A stretch of DNA of 64,000 nucleotides from Thermoplasmata archaeon (GTDB lineage Archaea > Thermoplasmatota > Thermoplasmata > Methanomassiliicoccales > Methanomethylophilaceae), in NCBI GenBank assembly GCA_015063245.1, contig SUSV01000001.1:124001-188000 (forward strand), written 5' to 3'. The number at the start of each line of letters is the position of its first letter. Position 1 is the first letter of the stretch. The translations under genes and the position numbers were made by a program. Under the pieces are notes generated by a model. It saw nothing but the letters and a program-made list of their open reading frames with translations, was not told the DNA's origin and searched no databases. Positions 55,571 to 64,000 of this stretch are shown here, in pieces.

Positions 55571-55984
55571 ATGACCATACTATTGGCGTATGACGGGAAG
55601 CCGGATACAGAGGCAGCTTTGGATTACGCAACCAAGCTTTCGGTGTCGCTGAACGAACCTTTGTACATCCTGACGGTCGTCTCCAAGGAGCAGATGGATC
55701 CGGAGAATCCGGACCCCTCGATCCAGGAATACATGGAGGCAGCTTCGCAGAAGGCGCTGTCGCAGGGTGCCGATGCACACACGATCATCGAGGTCGGCAA
55801 ACCCGAGGACACGATCATCGAGGTGGCGGACAGGTTCCAGTGCGATGTGATCGTTGTCGGAAGGCCGGACAGGTCGCGTTTCGACAGGATGGTCATGGGA
55901 AGCGTATCGCAGGACATAGTCGCCAACGCCGTCTGCCCTGTCATCATCGTTCCCACCCCGGACGAGTCCGAAGTCGAGGAATGA
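55571..55984 (+). CDS. Universal stress protein (UspA family)
   Basis: MTILLAYDGKPDTEAALDYATKLS; VGRPDRSRFDRMVMGSVSQDIVANAVCPVIIV. Confidence 0.9.
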   Translation: MTILLAYDGKPDTEAALDYATKLSVSLNEPLYILTVVSKEQMDPENPDPSIQEYMEAASQKALSQGADAHTIIEVGKPEDTIIEVADRFQCDVIVVGRPDRSRFDRMVMGSVSQDIVANAVCPVIIVPTPDESEVEE

Positions 55985-56153
55985 TCCTCGGGACCATCTC
56001 CATATCACTTTTTGCCAGTACAGCGGATGCAATAGTTCCATCCGGGTCCAACGGCATCGCGATGATGGGCCGTCGCGACAGCCATATGATTTGACGGAAG
56101 CCTCCCGCATCATGCGGAGCAGGTCCCTTTCGAAAAGTTATGATAAAATCAAG

Positions 56154-56170
56154 AAGGGGGCGACCCCCTT
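56154..56170. terminator. AAGGGGG-CGA-CCCCCTT hairpin
   Basis: 7-bp stem downstream of the coiled-coil gene (minus strand). Confidence 0.5.
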
Positions 56171-56184
56171 CGTTTATTCTCCAA

Positions 56185-56601
56185 TCACTCGGAGTTTTTG
56201 TTCGCAGCCTCGGCCTTCTCCTTCTCCCTGGCGGCTCTGGCCTCTGCTTCCTTGGCATCGATCTCTGCGTTCTTCGCAGCCTCGTCGGCCCTGATCTGCT
56301 CCCTCTCCTCGTGGCCCTGTGCCTTGATGTCCTCGACCTGCTGGTTGAGCTCCTCGATCTTCTTCTGTGCCTCGACGGCCTCCTTGGCGAGCTCTTTCAT
56401 CTTGTCCATGTGGGCCTCATCGTTGTCCTCGATGTACAGGATGAATTCGTCGGCGATGGTCTTCTTGTTCTCTGCAACCTTCTTCTCCTCGTCGCGGATT
56501 TGGGATTTGACCTTGTTGATCTGCTCCGATTCTTTCATCTTGCTGCTGGTCTGGTCCGAGAAGGACTTGAATGAGTTGTTTGCTTTGTCGAAAAATCCCA
56601 T
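56185..56601 (-). CDS. Coiled-coil hypothetical protein (138 aa)
   Basis: Heptad-rich KMKELAKEAVEAQKKIEELNQQVEDIKAQGHEEREQIRADEAAKNAEIDAKEAEARAAREKEKAEAANKN. Confidence 0.6.
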   Translation of the reverse strand: MGFFDKANNSFKSFSDQTSSKMKESEQINKVKSQIRDEEKKVAENKKTIADEFILYIEDNDEAHMDKMKELAKEAVEAQKKIEELNQQVEDIKAQGHEEREQIRADEAAKNAEIDAKEAEARAAREKEKAEAANKNSE

Positions 56602-56638
56602 GTTATCTGGACGGCGTGATGTCGCGATGGTTGAAAAA

Positions 56639-57328
56639 TCATTCTTTCCAGGTCTGCCAATAGATCGCGGTTCCGTGGCCGGTCCTGCCTTCTACCGCTT
56701 CGTAGCTGCCCTCCGACAGGGTGCAGACCTGAGGGAATTTCCTTCTGTTATCCATGAGGAACTGATTGAGGGGAGCCGGTTCCGTGGAGAGTATCCTTCC
56801 CTCCATGCTGATCCCGGTGCAGTCCTTGTAAGGCTCTATCGCCAGCATCGAGGATACCTTCTCGGCCAGCTGGTCCCCTCTGTCCGTCGCACCGAACGCC
56901 ACGACGGCCGGGGATATTCTGTCGATTATGTCGCACAGCGTGATGGAGTAGACGTTGGAGTCGTAGCATTCCGAATCCTTGTCCCTGACATGATATATCG
57001 TGCCGACACCGAATCCGAATATGATCGGGTAGAGAGGCTTCAGATCGACCCCTCCGAATATCGCTGCGAACGTACGTCCCCCGTTGATATCGCATACGCG
57101 CTGCAGGGTCTGGAGGCTCGCATCGGCGATCCTCGGTCCGTCTGGGCATCTGAGCACCTCCAGCCAGACCAGCGCACCATCGGCGACGGACTGGTCGAGG
57201 CTGTACCTGTCGAGCATCCCGGGAGGGAGCTCGTGTCTGTCTCTCTCATCACCTGTGGAACATGAAGAGCACGATGAACAAGAACCTCCGCTGCAGCCAC
57301 CCATTGGAACACGCTTCCTTACAGACAT
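56639..57328 (-). CDS. Orphan ETF-alpha N-domain-like (FixB-like) protein with Cys-rich N-terminus
   Basis: MSVRKRVPMGGCSGGSCSSCSSCSTGD…DGALVWLEVLRCPDGPRIADASLQTLQRVCDINGGRTFAAIFGG…YSITLCDIIDRISPAVVAFGATDRGDQLAEKVSSML. The track start 57565 runs through tRNA-Thr. Confidence 0.65.
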   Translation of the reverse strand: MSVRKRVPMGGCSGGSCSSCSSCSTGDERDRHELPPGMLDRYSLDQSVADGALVWLEVLRCPDGPRIADASLQTLQRVCDINGGRTFAAIFGGVDLKPLYPIIFGFGVGTIYHVRDKDSECYDSNVYSITLCDIIDRISPAVVAFGATDRGDQLAEKVSSMLAIEPYKDCTGISMEGRILSTEPAPLNQFLMDNRRKFPQVCTLSEGSYEAVEGRTGHGTAIYWQTWKE

Positions 57329-57405
57329 GCCATGGCCAGTGCGCATATAATGATTGGCCATCCAAACCAATATAAATGAGATGATGATACAGAGCTCTGC
57401 AACAG

Positions 57406-57479
57406 GCCGACTTTGCATAGCCCGGTAGTGCGGCTGACTTGTAATCAGCAGGTCCTGAGTTCGAATCTCAGAGTCGGCT
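57406..57479 (+). tRNA. tRNA-Thr (TGT)
   Basis: GCCGACT acceptor pairs with AGTCGGC; anticodon arm GCTGA-CTTGTAA-TCAGC; T arm TGAGTTCGAATCTCA. Confidence 0.9.
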
Positions 57480-57642
57480 CCATCTTCTACTCCTCGTTGC
57501 AATCGCATCATTCCAGTCATCCAGATCACGGCCAGCGTCCTGTCCGCCGCAATCGTTCCAGCCAAATTCGTTCTCTTACGATATGTTTTTAATAGGTGAC
57601 GTAATCGGCAGGCCTAATTAGTTACCTATAAAGGTGAACATC

Positions 57643-58341
57643 ATGGCAGACGCAAAGAAGCTCATCCGCCTTAACTACAAGGCATACATCGCAGACGCAG
57701 ACGAGAGGCTCTATGACACAACAGATGCAGAGGCAGCAAAGGAAGCAGGAATCTTCAACGAGAAGGTCAAGTACGCTCCTATGGTCTACCTCTGCGGAAA
57801 CAAGACTCTCTTCCCCGACCTCGAGGCAGCCATCGAGGCAGCAGAGATCGGAAAGGAGACAACCGTCACAATCCCCTGCGAGAAGGCAGCCGGAGCAAGG
57901 AACCCCAAGCTCATCGAGCTCCACCCCCTCAAAGAGTTCTACAAGCAGGAGATCATGCCCTACCCCGGAATGACCGTCTCACTCGGCAACAAGACCGGAG
58001 TCGTCATGTCCGTCGCAGCAGGACGTGTAAAGGTCGACTTCAACAACCAGCTCGCCGGACACGACCTCAAGTACGTCTTCACAGTCACAGAGGAGATCAC
58101 CGACGACAAGGCAAAGGCACTGGCAATCATCGAGCTCAACCTCGGAACCGCAGACGGATTCGATGTCGCAATCGAGGCTGACAAGGTCGTCGTCACAGAG
58201 GCCGAGATCTGCAAGTTCAACCAGGACTGGCCTATCGCTAAGTACAAGATCGTTGCAGACCTCAGGGCAGCATTCGGTGTCGACCGTGTCGATTTCGTCC
58301 AGGTCTGGGACATCGCAAAGAAAGACGATAAGAAGGAGTGA
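57643..58341 (+). CDS. FKBP-type peptidyl-prolyl isomerase (long archaeal SlyD-like)
   Basis: IRLNYKAYIADADERLYDTTD…KVKYAPMVYLCGNKTLFPDLEAAIEAAEIGKETTVTIPCEKAAGARNPKLIELHPLKEF. Confidence 0.9.
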   Translation: MADAKKLIRLNYKAYIADADERLYDTTDAEAAKEAGIFNEKVKYAPMVYLCGNKTLFPDLEAAIEAAEIGKETTVTIPCEKAAGARNPKLIELHPLKEFYKQEIMPYPGMTVSLGNKTGVVMSVAAGRVKVDFNNQLAGHDLKYVFTVTEEITDDKAKALAIIELNLGTADGFDVAIEADKVVVTEAEICKFNQDWPIAKYKIVADLRAAFGVDRVDFVQVWDIAKKDDKKE

Positions 58342-58343
58342 TG

Positions 58344-58361
58344 TTGGGGTTTTCACCCCAA
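58344..58361. terminator. TTGGGGT-TTTC-ACCCCAA hairpin after the FKBP gene
   Basis: Perfect 7-bp stem. Confidence 0.6.
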
Positions 58362-58422
58362 CTCCCCCAAAACTCCTTAACACCCTCTCGGGTGTAATTC
58401 TAACAAGTTTGATCCATCCATC

Positions 58423-58566
58423 TCAGTCGAAGAACGCCACAATGGTGTTCATCTCGCTGTACTTGTCGCGTGCTATCCTGCACCCGTACTTGTCGTACTT
58501 CATGTAGTTCTGCTCCCTCAGTTTGCTCGGAGGCAGAGGGGACAGTAGGGTCTGCTTGTAGTTCAT
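58423..58566 (-). CDS. Small 47-aa basic protein (MNYKQTLLSPLPPSKLREQNYMKYDKYGCRIARDKYSEMNTIVAFFD)
   Basis: ORF below the track cutoff with an upstream GGTGA. Confidence 0.4.
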   Translation of the reverse strand: MNYKQTLLSPLPPSKLREQNYMKYDKYGCRIARDKYSEMNTIVAFFD

Positions 58567-58830
58567 TTCTTTCACCTGCAGTCTTGGGGGCTGCAATTAC
58601 TATATGGAAGAATGAGTATAATAACAGCTGTTTGTTATGTTTGTTATTTTTGTAATGTTAGTTATTAGAGGCGGGCGGCCGCATTTCAAATATGCTGGCT
58701 ATTCAAGACAATATATAAAGTAAAACAGCGGTAAATTGTGAATGTAAGGTCCTCAAAGCGAAATGAAAAAGTCGCCATAGCCCGAGCTGAGGGGTTGGAT
58801 AGGGTAATGACCGGAGTGAGGATGGGCACC

Positions 58831-59646
58831 TCACTCCAATGTGTAGAAGGTACTTGTGATGTTGCGTCCGGCGTACGTCACGACGTATCTGCCCGTGAGA
58901 TCATCCTTGCGGATCCAGCCGTTCTCCAACCATTTGTTGATGAAATCCCTCTGGTAGTAGACGGCCTCGGTCTGACGCTGACTGGTCTTACGCTCAGAGG
59001 ATACGGAATCCGTATCCCTGTACCACAGTTTCGCTTCCTTAAGGGCGGCGACCATCTTTCCACTGGTCACCGACTGTTTCGCAGCATTCCTCTGGTCCAG
59101 GATCCTAAGGCCGCGGACGAGGTGCTCTTCCGGGATTTGGATGGAATAGCTTGGAAGGCTCCTCGGATCAAAAGTGGTCTTGGTCAGGCCGACAGGCTTG
59201 CTGTCGATGTAGTAGTTTCTCTTGACGCCTTCGGCGTCCACAGTGTATTCCTTCGTTCCGACCGAGAACGGGACGGTGCCGGGCACCATCATCGCCGCAA
59301 TCGCCGAAGCCGCCGCATATTCGGAACTTCCGGAGGAGATATTGACAAAGATTTCGCAATCCTCACCGCTCTTTTCCGCCTCGGCGTGCTCCGATTCGAG
59401 AATCTGGAGAACGGTCTTCAGCATGAGGGTGAAATCAGACACCTTTCCGATATGCTCGACCACTTCCACTTCGCGGGGAGAATCACTTTTGATGATCTCC
59501 TTCACGCGGTCGTAGAACTCCTGGTATACATTGTTGCTCTGGTTGCTGGTATCGCGCACATAGTGGATTATGTGGACGCGATTGATTTCGTAGAACTGGA
59601 TCGGATCGGTGACCTTCGTCGTTTCGAACGTCACGCACGCGATCAT
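58831..59646 (-). CDS. DUF6293/HFX_2341-like regulator: N-terminal CARF-like Rossmann domain plus C-terminal winged helix
   Basis: DCEIFVNISSGSSEYAAASAIAAMM nucleotide-loop-like motif and C-terminal QRDFINKWLENGWIRKDDLTGRYVVTYAGRN wHTH. Confidence 0.6.
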   Translation of the reverse strand: MIACVTFETTKVTDPIQFYEINRVHIIHYVRDTSNQSNNVYQEFYDRVKEIIKSDSPREVEVVEHIGKVSDFTLMLKTVLQILESEHAEAEKSGEDCEIFVNISSGSSEYAAASAIAAMMVPGTVPFSVGTKEYTVDAEGVKRNYYIDSKPVGLTKTTFDPRSLPSYSIQIPEEHLVRGLRILDQRNAAKQSVTSGKMVAALKEAKLWYRDTDSVSSERKTSQRQTEAVYYQRDFINKWLENGWIRKDDLTGRYVVTYAGRNITSTFYTLE

Positions 59647-59946
59647 TATTCTACGTTTACGACCAGACTGCAGAGCGCATCCCCAGAATCTAGAAGGGGT
59701 TCATGGTATATAATAACAACTATAATGAAATTTACAATTATTACAAGAATTACAAAAAGATGTTTATCTATGTGGTCCGCGATATGATAATTGCTCAAAA
59801 GGAGCGCATCCCCAAACATCTTAACCGGTCCCGAGGGGCCGGTGTGCATCACCCATTCTGCCTCTGGGAAACCAGAGGCCCCATCCCACCTCAGCGTTCT
59901 CCGAATGCCAACATTTTTATGTCATTCCCATATAGTGGCATCCAAC

Positions 59947-60021
59947 GGACAGGTGGCCTAGCTTGGATATGGCGGCAGCCTCCTAAGCTGCAAGCCAAGG
60001 GTTCGAATCCCTTCCTGTTCG
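59947..60021 (+). tRNA. tRNA-Arg (CCT)
   Basis: GGACAGG acceptor pairs with CCTGTTC; anticodon arm GCAGC-CTCCTAA-GCTGC; T arm AAGGGTTCGAATCCCTT. Confidence 0.9.
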
Positions 60022-60105
60022 CCATTTTTTCTCAAAATCAATCGGCAGAGCGTGAGCTCTGATCCGGGATTCTAAAAAGAAGCGAGAAAAAAGTTTGAGC
60101 CCGGA

Positions 60106-60777
60106 TTATTCGATCCAGGTGAAATTGTCCTTTCCGGCACCGTATTCGAAATGGAATCTGACTATGCCCTTATCGATCTGCGACAGGGTGCTGTTTCCCG
60201 CGATGAGCCTGACCTTATCGCCTTCCCTTTCGAATCTGAACGCCTGCCTGTTCCTTCCAGTGGGCGCCAGCATGGCGCAGTTGACGCCCCTGATGAACCA
60301 GTCGGGTGCACCCTCGAGGTCAGCAACCTCCTCCACAGGCCTGTTCTTGTGCTGTCTGCCCTGGTTCTCACCGTATCCGACGGAGATGCTTATGACGTTC
60401 CTGTATCCCTCGTCCAGATCCGATTTGGCCTCCTTCTTCCCCGCAAGCAGGGCCCAGCATGTGTTGAGCCCCAGTGTCTGGGCGTAAAGGACGAGGATCT
60501 CACCGTAATAGCCCGCCTTCCAGTTCAGGTCGGGGGATTCGGGACCCGATACGGCGAAGTAGTTGACGGCCCCCCTGAAGTGCACGGTGGTCTTCAGGAG
60601 AAGCCCTCCGAAGGCCTTGGGCTCGTTGGTATAGAGCTTGATAATCAGGCCGCTCTCCTGGTTGATCCTGTCGATCTCCGCCTGCAGCTTCTGAAGAACA
60701 TCCTGTCCGAGTTCCCTAGGTTCATACTGCCTTACGGAATGGCGGTCGAGTATCGCCTGGTCGAAATCCATGTTCAT
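60106..60777 (-). CDS. Nitroreductase-family protein
   Basis: MDFDQAILDRHSVRQYEPREL; GYYGEILVLYAQTLGLNTCWALL; ISVGYGENQGRQHKNRP. Start at 60777 or 60771. Confidence 0.83.
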   Translation of the reverse strand: MNMDFDQAILDRHSVRQYEPRELGQDVLQKLQAEIDRINQESGLIIKLYTNEPKAFGGLLLKTTVHFRGAVNYFAVSGPESPDLNWKAGYYGEILVLYAQTLGLNTCWALLAGKKEAKSDLDEGYRNVISISVGYGENQGRQHKNRPVEEVADLEGAPDWFIRGVNCAMLAPTGRNRQAFRFEREGDKVRLIAGNSTLSQIDKGIVRFHFEYGAGKDNFTWIE

Positions 60778-61781
60778 CTGCTCCTGTATTCGGCAAGTGC
60801 CAGCAGGTTGGAGTCGGGGGTCGAGGGAGGCACTCCGCACTCGGGCATGATGATGCCGTATCCCGCATCCGCGGCTTTCTTGGCGGAATCGATGACCGCC
60901 TCCGGAGTGCTCTGCAGAAGCGTCTTGATGGGATCAACCCCGCCTGCGAGTACGGTCTTGTCGCCTATCCGGTCGACGATACTCTGAGGGTCTCCGAACG
61001 ACTCGACGGAGACCGCCGTCGCTCCGAGCGATGCGATGATCTCGAGGACATTCGATGTCTGACCGCATGTGTGCACGAGAGAGAACGACTCCTTGATATG
61101 GGACATCATCTCCTTCTGGAATGGGATCGTGAACGTGTCGAGGGATTCGGGAGGGGTTACCTCCTCGGAGGCATCGACGATTATCATGACATTATCGGAG
61201 ACCTCCGAGAACGCCCCTGCCAGCTCATACTGGTAGGGTGCGACCTTCTCGATCCACTTGATGCAGGTCTCCGGGCACATGAACGTCCCCATCATGAAGT
61301 TCTCCATCCCGACCAGGAATGCAGCGACCCCCTGCGGGGAGATGATGTTGCTGGTGAGGAACAGCTCCGGATGCTCCTTCGAGATTCTCCGTGCGGCCTC
61401 CAGGTGCATGGCGACTCTTCCCCCCGAAAGGAACTCGTCGACGGACATGAGGTCCTCGGGCGGTTCCATGATCTCTCCCGTGTTGTATTTGGAACCCATG
61501 ACCGCGGGCTGTGTGTTCACCGTTCCTTCGGAGACGATGCAGCCGAGCCTCTCGGCCTCGGATGTGATGTCGTAGGGTATCCTCGCCGTGGCTAAACCGA
61601 ACTGTCTCGAAGGCTGGAGCGCGAGCTCAATCATCTTGTCGATGTCATGGAACGCATCGGGCCAATACGCGCCGCATGCTTCCATCTGACCGACAGTACC
61701 GGTCTGGGTGAACAGCGCCGGAGGCGCGGTGCCGTCATTCTCGCGGTTCATAGCGTCGATGATCTCCTGCTTAGTATTCAT
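60774..61781 (-). CDS. Second MtaA/MtbA-type methylcobamide:CoM methyltransferase homologue
   Basis: APPALFTQTGTVGQMEACGAYWPDAF; FSLVHTCGQTSNVLEIIASLGATAVSVES; GIIMPECGVPPSTPDSN. Confidence 0.85.
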   Translation of the reverse strand: MNTKQEIIDAMNRENDGTAPPALFTQTGTVGQMEACGAYWPDAFHDIDKMIELALQPSRQFGLATARIPYDITSEAERLGCIVSEGTVNTQPAVMGSKYNTGEIMEPPEDLMSVDEFLSGGRVAMHLEAARRISKEHPELFLTSNIISPQGVAAFLVGMENFMMGTFMCPETCIKWIEKVAPYQYELAGAFSEVSDNVMIIVDASEEVTPPESLDTFTIPFQKEMMSHIKESFSLVHTCGQTSNVLEIIASLGATAVSVESFGDPQSIVDRIGDKTVLAGGVDPIKTLLQSTPEAVIDSAKKAADAGYGIIMPECGVPPSTPDSNLLALAEYRSR

Positions 61782-61844
61782 GACGATGCAACCGACTTAT
61801 ACGGTTATTAACTCTAACTCCCGATTTTTACGGAATAAATCGGA

Positions 61845-61960
61845 AGCATCCCGTACAGTAATCTGCCCGCACCGTACAGGAAGTGCCCGTGGGCAAGGGC
61901 TGTTCGTCCGTTATCCGGACGGGGTAGCGAGTCTACCCCGGTTCAGTACGTTGATCGCAC
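61845..61960 (-). ncRNA. Candidate omegaRNA/reRNA and right end of the TnpB element
   Basis: Hairpins GGGGTAG-CGAGT-CTACCCC (61921-61939), GTCCG-TTATC-CGGAC (61906-61920, containing the stop), TGCCC-GT-GGGCA (61884-61895). Confidence 0.5.
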
Positions 61961-63164
61961 TGTTCAGGTCCCTATCCATGACCAGTCCGCAATGCGGACA
62001 GTCATGGATCCGTACTTTGAGACCTTTCTGCACTATGTTCCCGCAATCGCTGCATTCCTGGGTTGTATCTTTGGGATCAATGAAGACGACCCTGTGACCG
62101 GCTCCCATTGCCTTATCGCAGATCCTCCTCGTCAGCAATCCAAGGGATGCATCGTTGTAACTGTTGGTCATGGCAGGCGAAAGGGATATTCTGCGAAGCC
62201 CTTTGACGGAAAGATCCTCCATGCAAATGGTATCGTACCCTTCGGCTATCTCCTTGGACACTTTCTCTATGAAATCCCTGCGTCTGTTGACCAATTTGGC
62301 GTATCTGCGGTCGATACGCCCTTTGAGTTTGTTGTATTCGGATGTGAACGGCGTGGCCTTAGAGAGCTTCCTCTGAAGCTCTCTGATCCCGTCGTCGAAC
62401 TCCTTGCGCATATTCTGATTGTCGTAGACGGTGCCGTCCGAAAGGACGGCCACTTTGGAGATTCCTATATCGATGCCGATCCAGGTCGCTTCTGCTTTGT
62501 CGGTGTCCCCGATGGGGACGTCCTCGACTTCGCATTGGATCGTCGCAAAATACTCCATGCGGTCACCCGTGCATCTCCTTCCGACGGTACAGGTCTTCGG
62601 GACGCCGGGGAGCGGTGTCCTCTGGTTGTAGCATCTCAGGATGCCTTCCATCTTCCCTAACTTCAGTCCCCGCTTCGGTCTACCGTTGGAATCCGCGTAT
62701 GTCACCACCGCGAAAGATCTGTTGGACAGATACCCGAAGGATCTGTATCTGCATGGTTTCTTGAACCTGGGGGATCTCAGCGGAGGGTCGGGCCCCGCTC
62801 CGTTCTTCTTTTTTTCTAAGCCGGGGTTGCAACTCTTCACGGCTTGGAGTACACGCTTTCCGGTGTCGTTCATCACATTCTGATAGGTGCGATGCATCCA
62901 TTCGTTCGAATTCCACATCCTGGTGCTTATGCGGTTCAACTCCATCTGAGAAGGCAGTCTGCCTTCTCCTCCGTAGAACTGCTTTATCGCGACCAGGAGA
63001 CCGTTGTAGATGTAGCAGTTGATATCGATGGAATCATCTATGAACCTCCTTTGAGACGAGTTTGGATCGATGCGGAAGGTTATGGAGCGGTACACGAACT
63101 TAACTGTTCTTTTCGATATATAAGTCTGATAAAGGGGTGAGTGAAAGTGGAAGTCCTGTTCCAA
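61911..63164 (-). mobile_element. tnpB: IS200/IS605 (IS1341-like) element: TnpB without a TnpA partner
   Basis: RuvC motifs GIDIGISKVAVL, MEDLSVKGL, DRDLNSAINVLNRG; zinc ribbon CSDCG…CPHCG. N-terminal start uncertain (GTG at 63095 possible). Confidence 0.92.
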
Positions 63165-63176
63165 GCATCTGGCTCT

Positions 63177-63479
63177 TCAAAAACAGGATTGAAAGTGGAG
63201 ACCGTTCATCGGGACACGACGGTCCCAACCTGCTTCACACTCGTTGACATCGATGTGCACCGCTGCAATTGCCTTGGGATTCATCTTTTCGATATCTATC
63301 TCGGACGATATCACCAGGTTCCCCGGCGGCTCAAGGATGCCCATGTATTCGGTCAGTTTCTTCCGCCTGCTCTCTCCGGGCACCCACTGCGTGGATGCCC
63401 AATAGACATAGTGGCTCCTTCCGATCTTCTCCACTGTCAGACCTTTGCCCCCAGTCTCTCTCTCATCCTCTGCAACCAC
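63177..63479 (-). pseudogene. Probable N-terminal fragment of a transposase (GKGLTVEKIGRSHYVYWASTQWVPGESRRKKLTEYMGILEPPGNLV)
   Basis: Resembles the start of IS4/IS1634-type transposases and stops just upstream of the TnpB ORF. Confidence 0.4.
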
Positions 63480-63630
63480 TGTTTGGCCCAGCCATCAGGT
63501 TCCCTTCCCATATATTCCGTATTACGGAATAACTATCTGAAACTTTTATTTTCGTATGACCAGCCATTCTATATGAAAGAGAATCAGTTATACTGTATAC
63601 CATAAAAATCGGAAGTTAGAGTTATTAATA

Positions 63631-64000
63631 GTGCGATTAGGTTCTGAGAATGTGAAGGAGTGCAACGTTCTCATCATCGGTTCAGGCCTCGCAGGGTCAT
63701 CCGCCGCATACCACCTTACCAGATGCGGCGTGAGGGATGTGACCGTCATAGAGAGGATGTCCGGTGAGCATTACGAGCGCTATCACCGCACATGCGGGGA
63801 GGCCATTAGCGAGAGGATGCTCTCGATGGCGGATGTCCCCCGCGGCTGCATCGTCAGGGACGTGGATACCATAAGGATATCCTGCGGCGATGTGGACATA
63901 GACGTGCCCGTCGAGGGGCACATCATAGACCGCGTGAGGCTTTTGAGCGATCTGAGGGGCGGTAGCGATGCGACCTTCATCAAGGGGACCGCAGAATCGA
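63631..64000 (+). CDS. Geranylgeranyl-reductase-family FAD-dependent oxidoreductase, 3'-truncated by the window end
   Basis: CNVLIIGSGLAGSSAAYHLTRCGVRDVTVIER (FAD GxGxxG), HRTCGEAIS; GTG start at 63631; open to the window end and missing from the track. Confidence 0.8.
   Translation, partial: MRLGSENVKECNVLIIGSGLAGSSAAYHLTRCGVRDVTVIERMSGEHYERYHRTCGEAISERMLSMADVPRGCIVRDVDTIRISCGDVDIDVPVEGHIIDRVRLLSDLRGGSDATFIKGTAES

Noticed and set aside
57329-57565. N-terminal extension of track ORF 56639..57565
   Set aside because: It runs antisense through tRNA-Thr; the likely start is at 57328 (MSVRKR) or 57346.
58738-59787. 349-aa plus-strand ORF opposite the DUF6293-like gene
   Set aside because: No recognisable motifs, while the minus strand encodes a coherent domain protein.
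59703-60062. 119-aa plus-strand ORF over the tRNA-Arg(CCT) region
   Set aside because: It spans the tRNA gene and AT-rich repeats; no protein-like features.
63144-63202. Two copies of TGAAAGTGGA about 50 bp apart as a mini-CRISPR
   Set aside because: Only 10 bp repeated twice, no further units, no cas genes; the array claim is unsupported.

Overview
The window looks like a chromosomal segment from a methanogenic archaeon. My inference is Methanomassiliicoccales / Methanomethylophilaceae-like, from two MtaA/MtbA-type methyltransferases, a cobamide-salvage cluster, archaeal RNA polymerase and ribosomal genes, and in-frame UAG codons that are open on both sides. Recognisable blocks: arginine biosynthesis (argG, argCJBD); an iron/cobamide-type ABC transporter; an ACT protein, RsuA/RluB-type pseudouridine synthase and GNAT run; a large TPR protein interrupted by one in-frame TAG; an aconitase-X (phosphomevalonate dehydratase) pair whose small subunit is fused to a NUDIX domain; a surface protein with Ig/FN3-like repeats; MscS; a Sel1-repeat protein; a pilin-like trio; a COG1900 / NIL-ferredoxin / UPF0280 sulfur-assimilation operon whose ferredoxin also has an in-frame TAG before its second 4Fe-4S motif; deoxyhypusine synthase; H+-PPase; rpoE1-spt4-DUF359-S24e-S27ae; an MNT/HEPN island at a tRNA-Arg; cobamide genes; hypF; an NMT1/SsuA-type ABC transporter; a His/Cys-rich protein with a G3E GTPase; four tRNAs; and a TnpB element. 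The strongest leads are: (1) both ABC substrate-binding proteins appear circularly permuted behind an N-terminal membrane anchor; (2) the PMDh small-subunit/NUDIX fusion; (3) in-frame amber codons in the ferredoxin and TPR genes, while TAG is almost absent as a terminal stop. No CRISPR array was seen. All family assignments come from reading the sequence; no database search was run.
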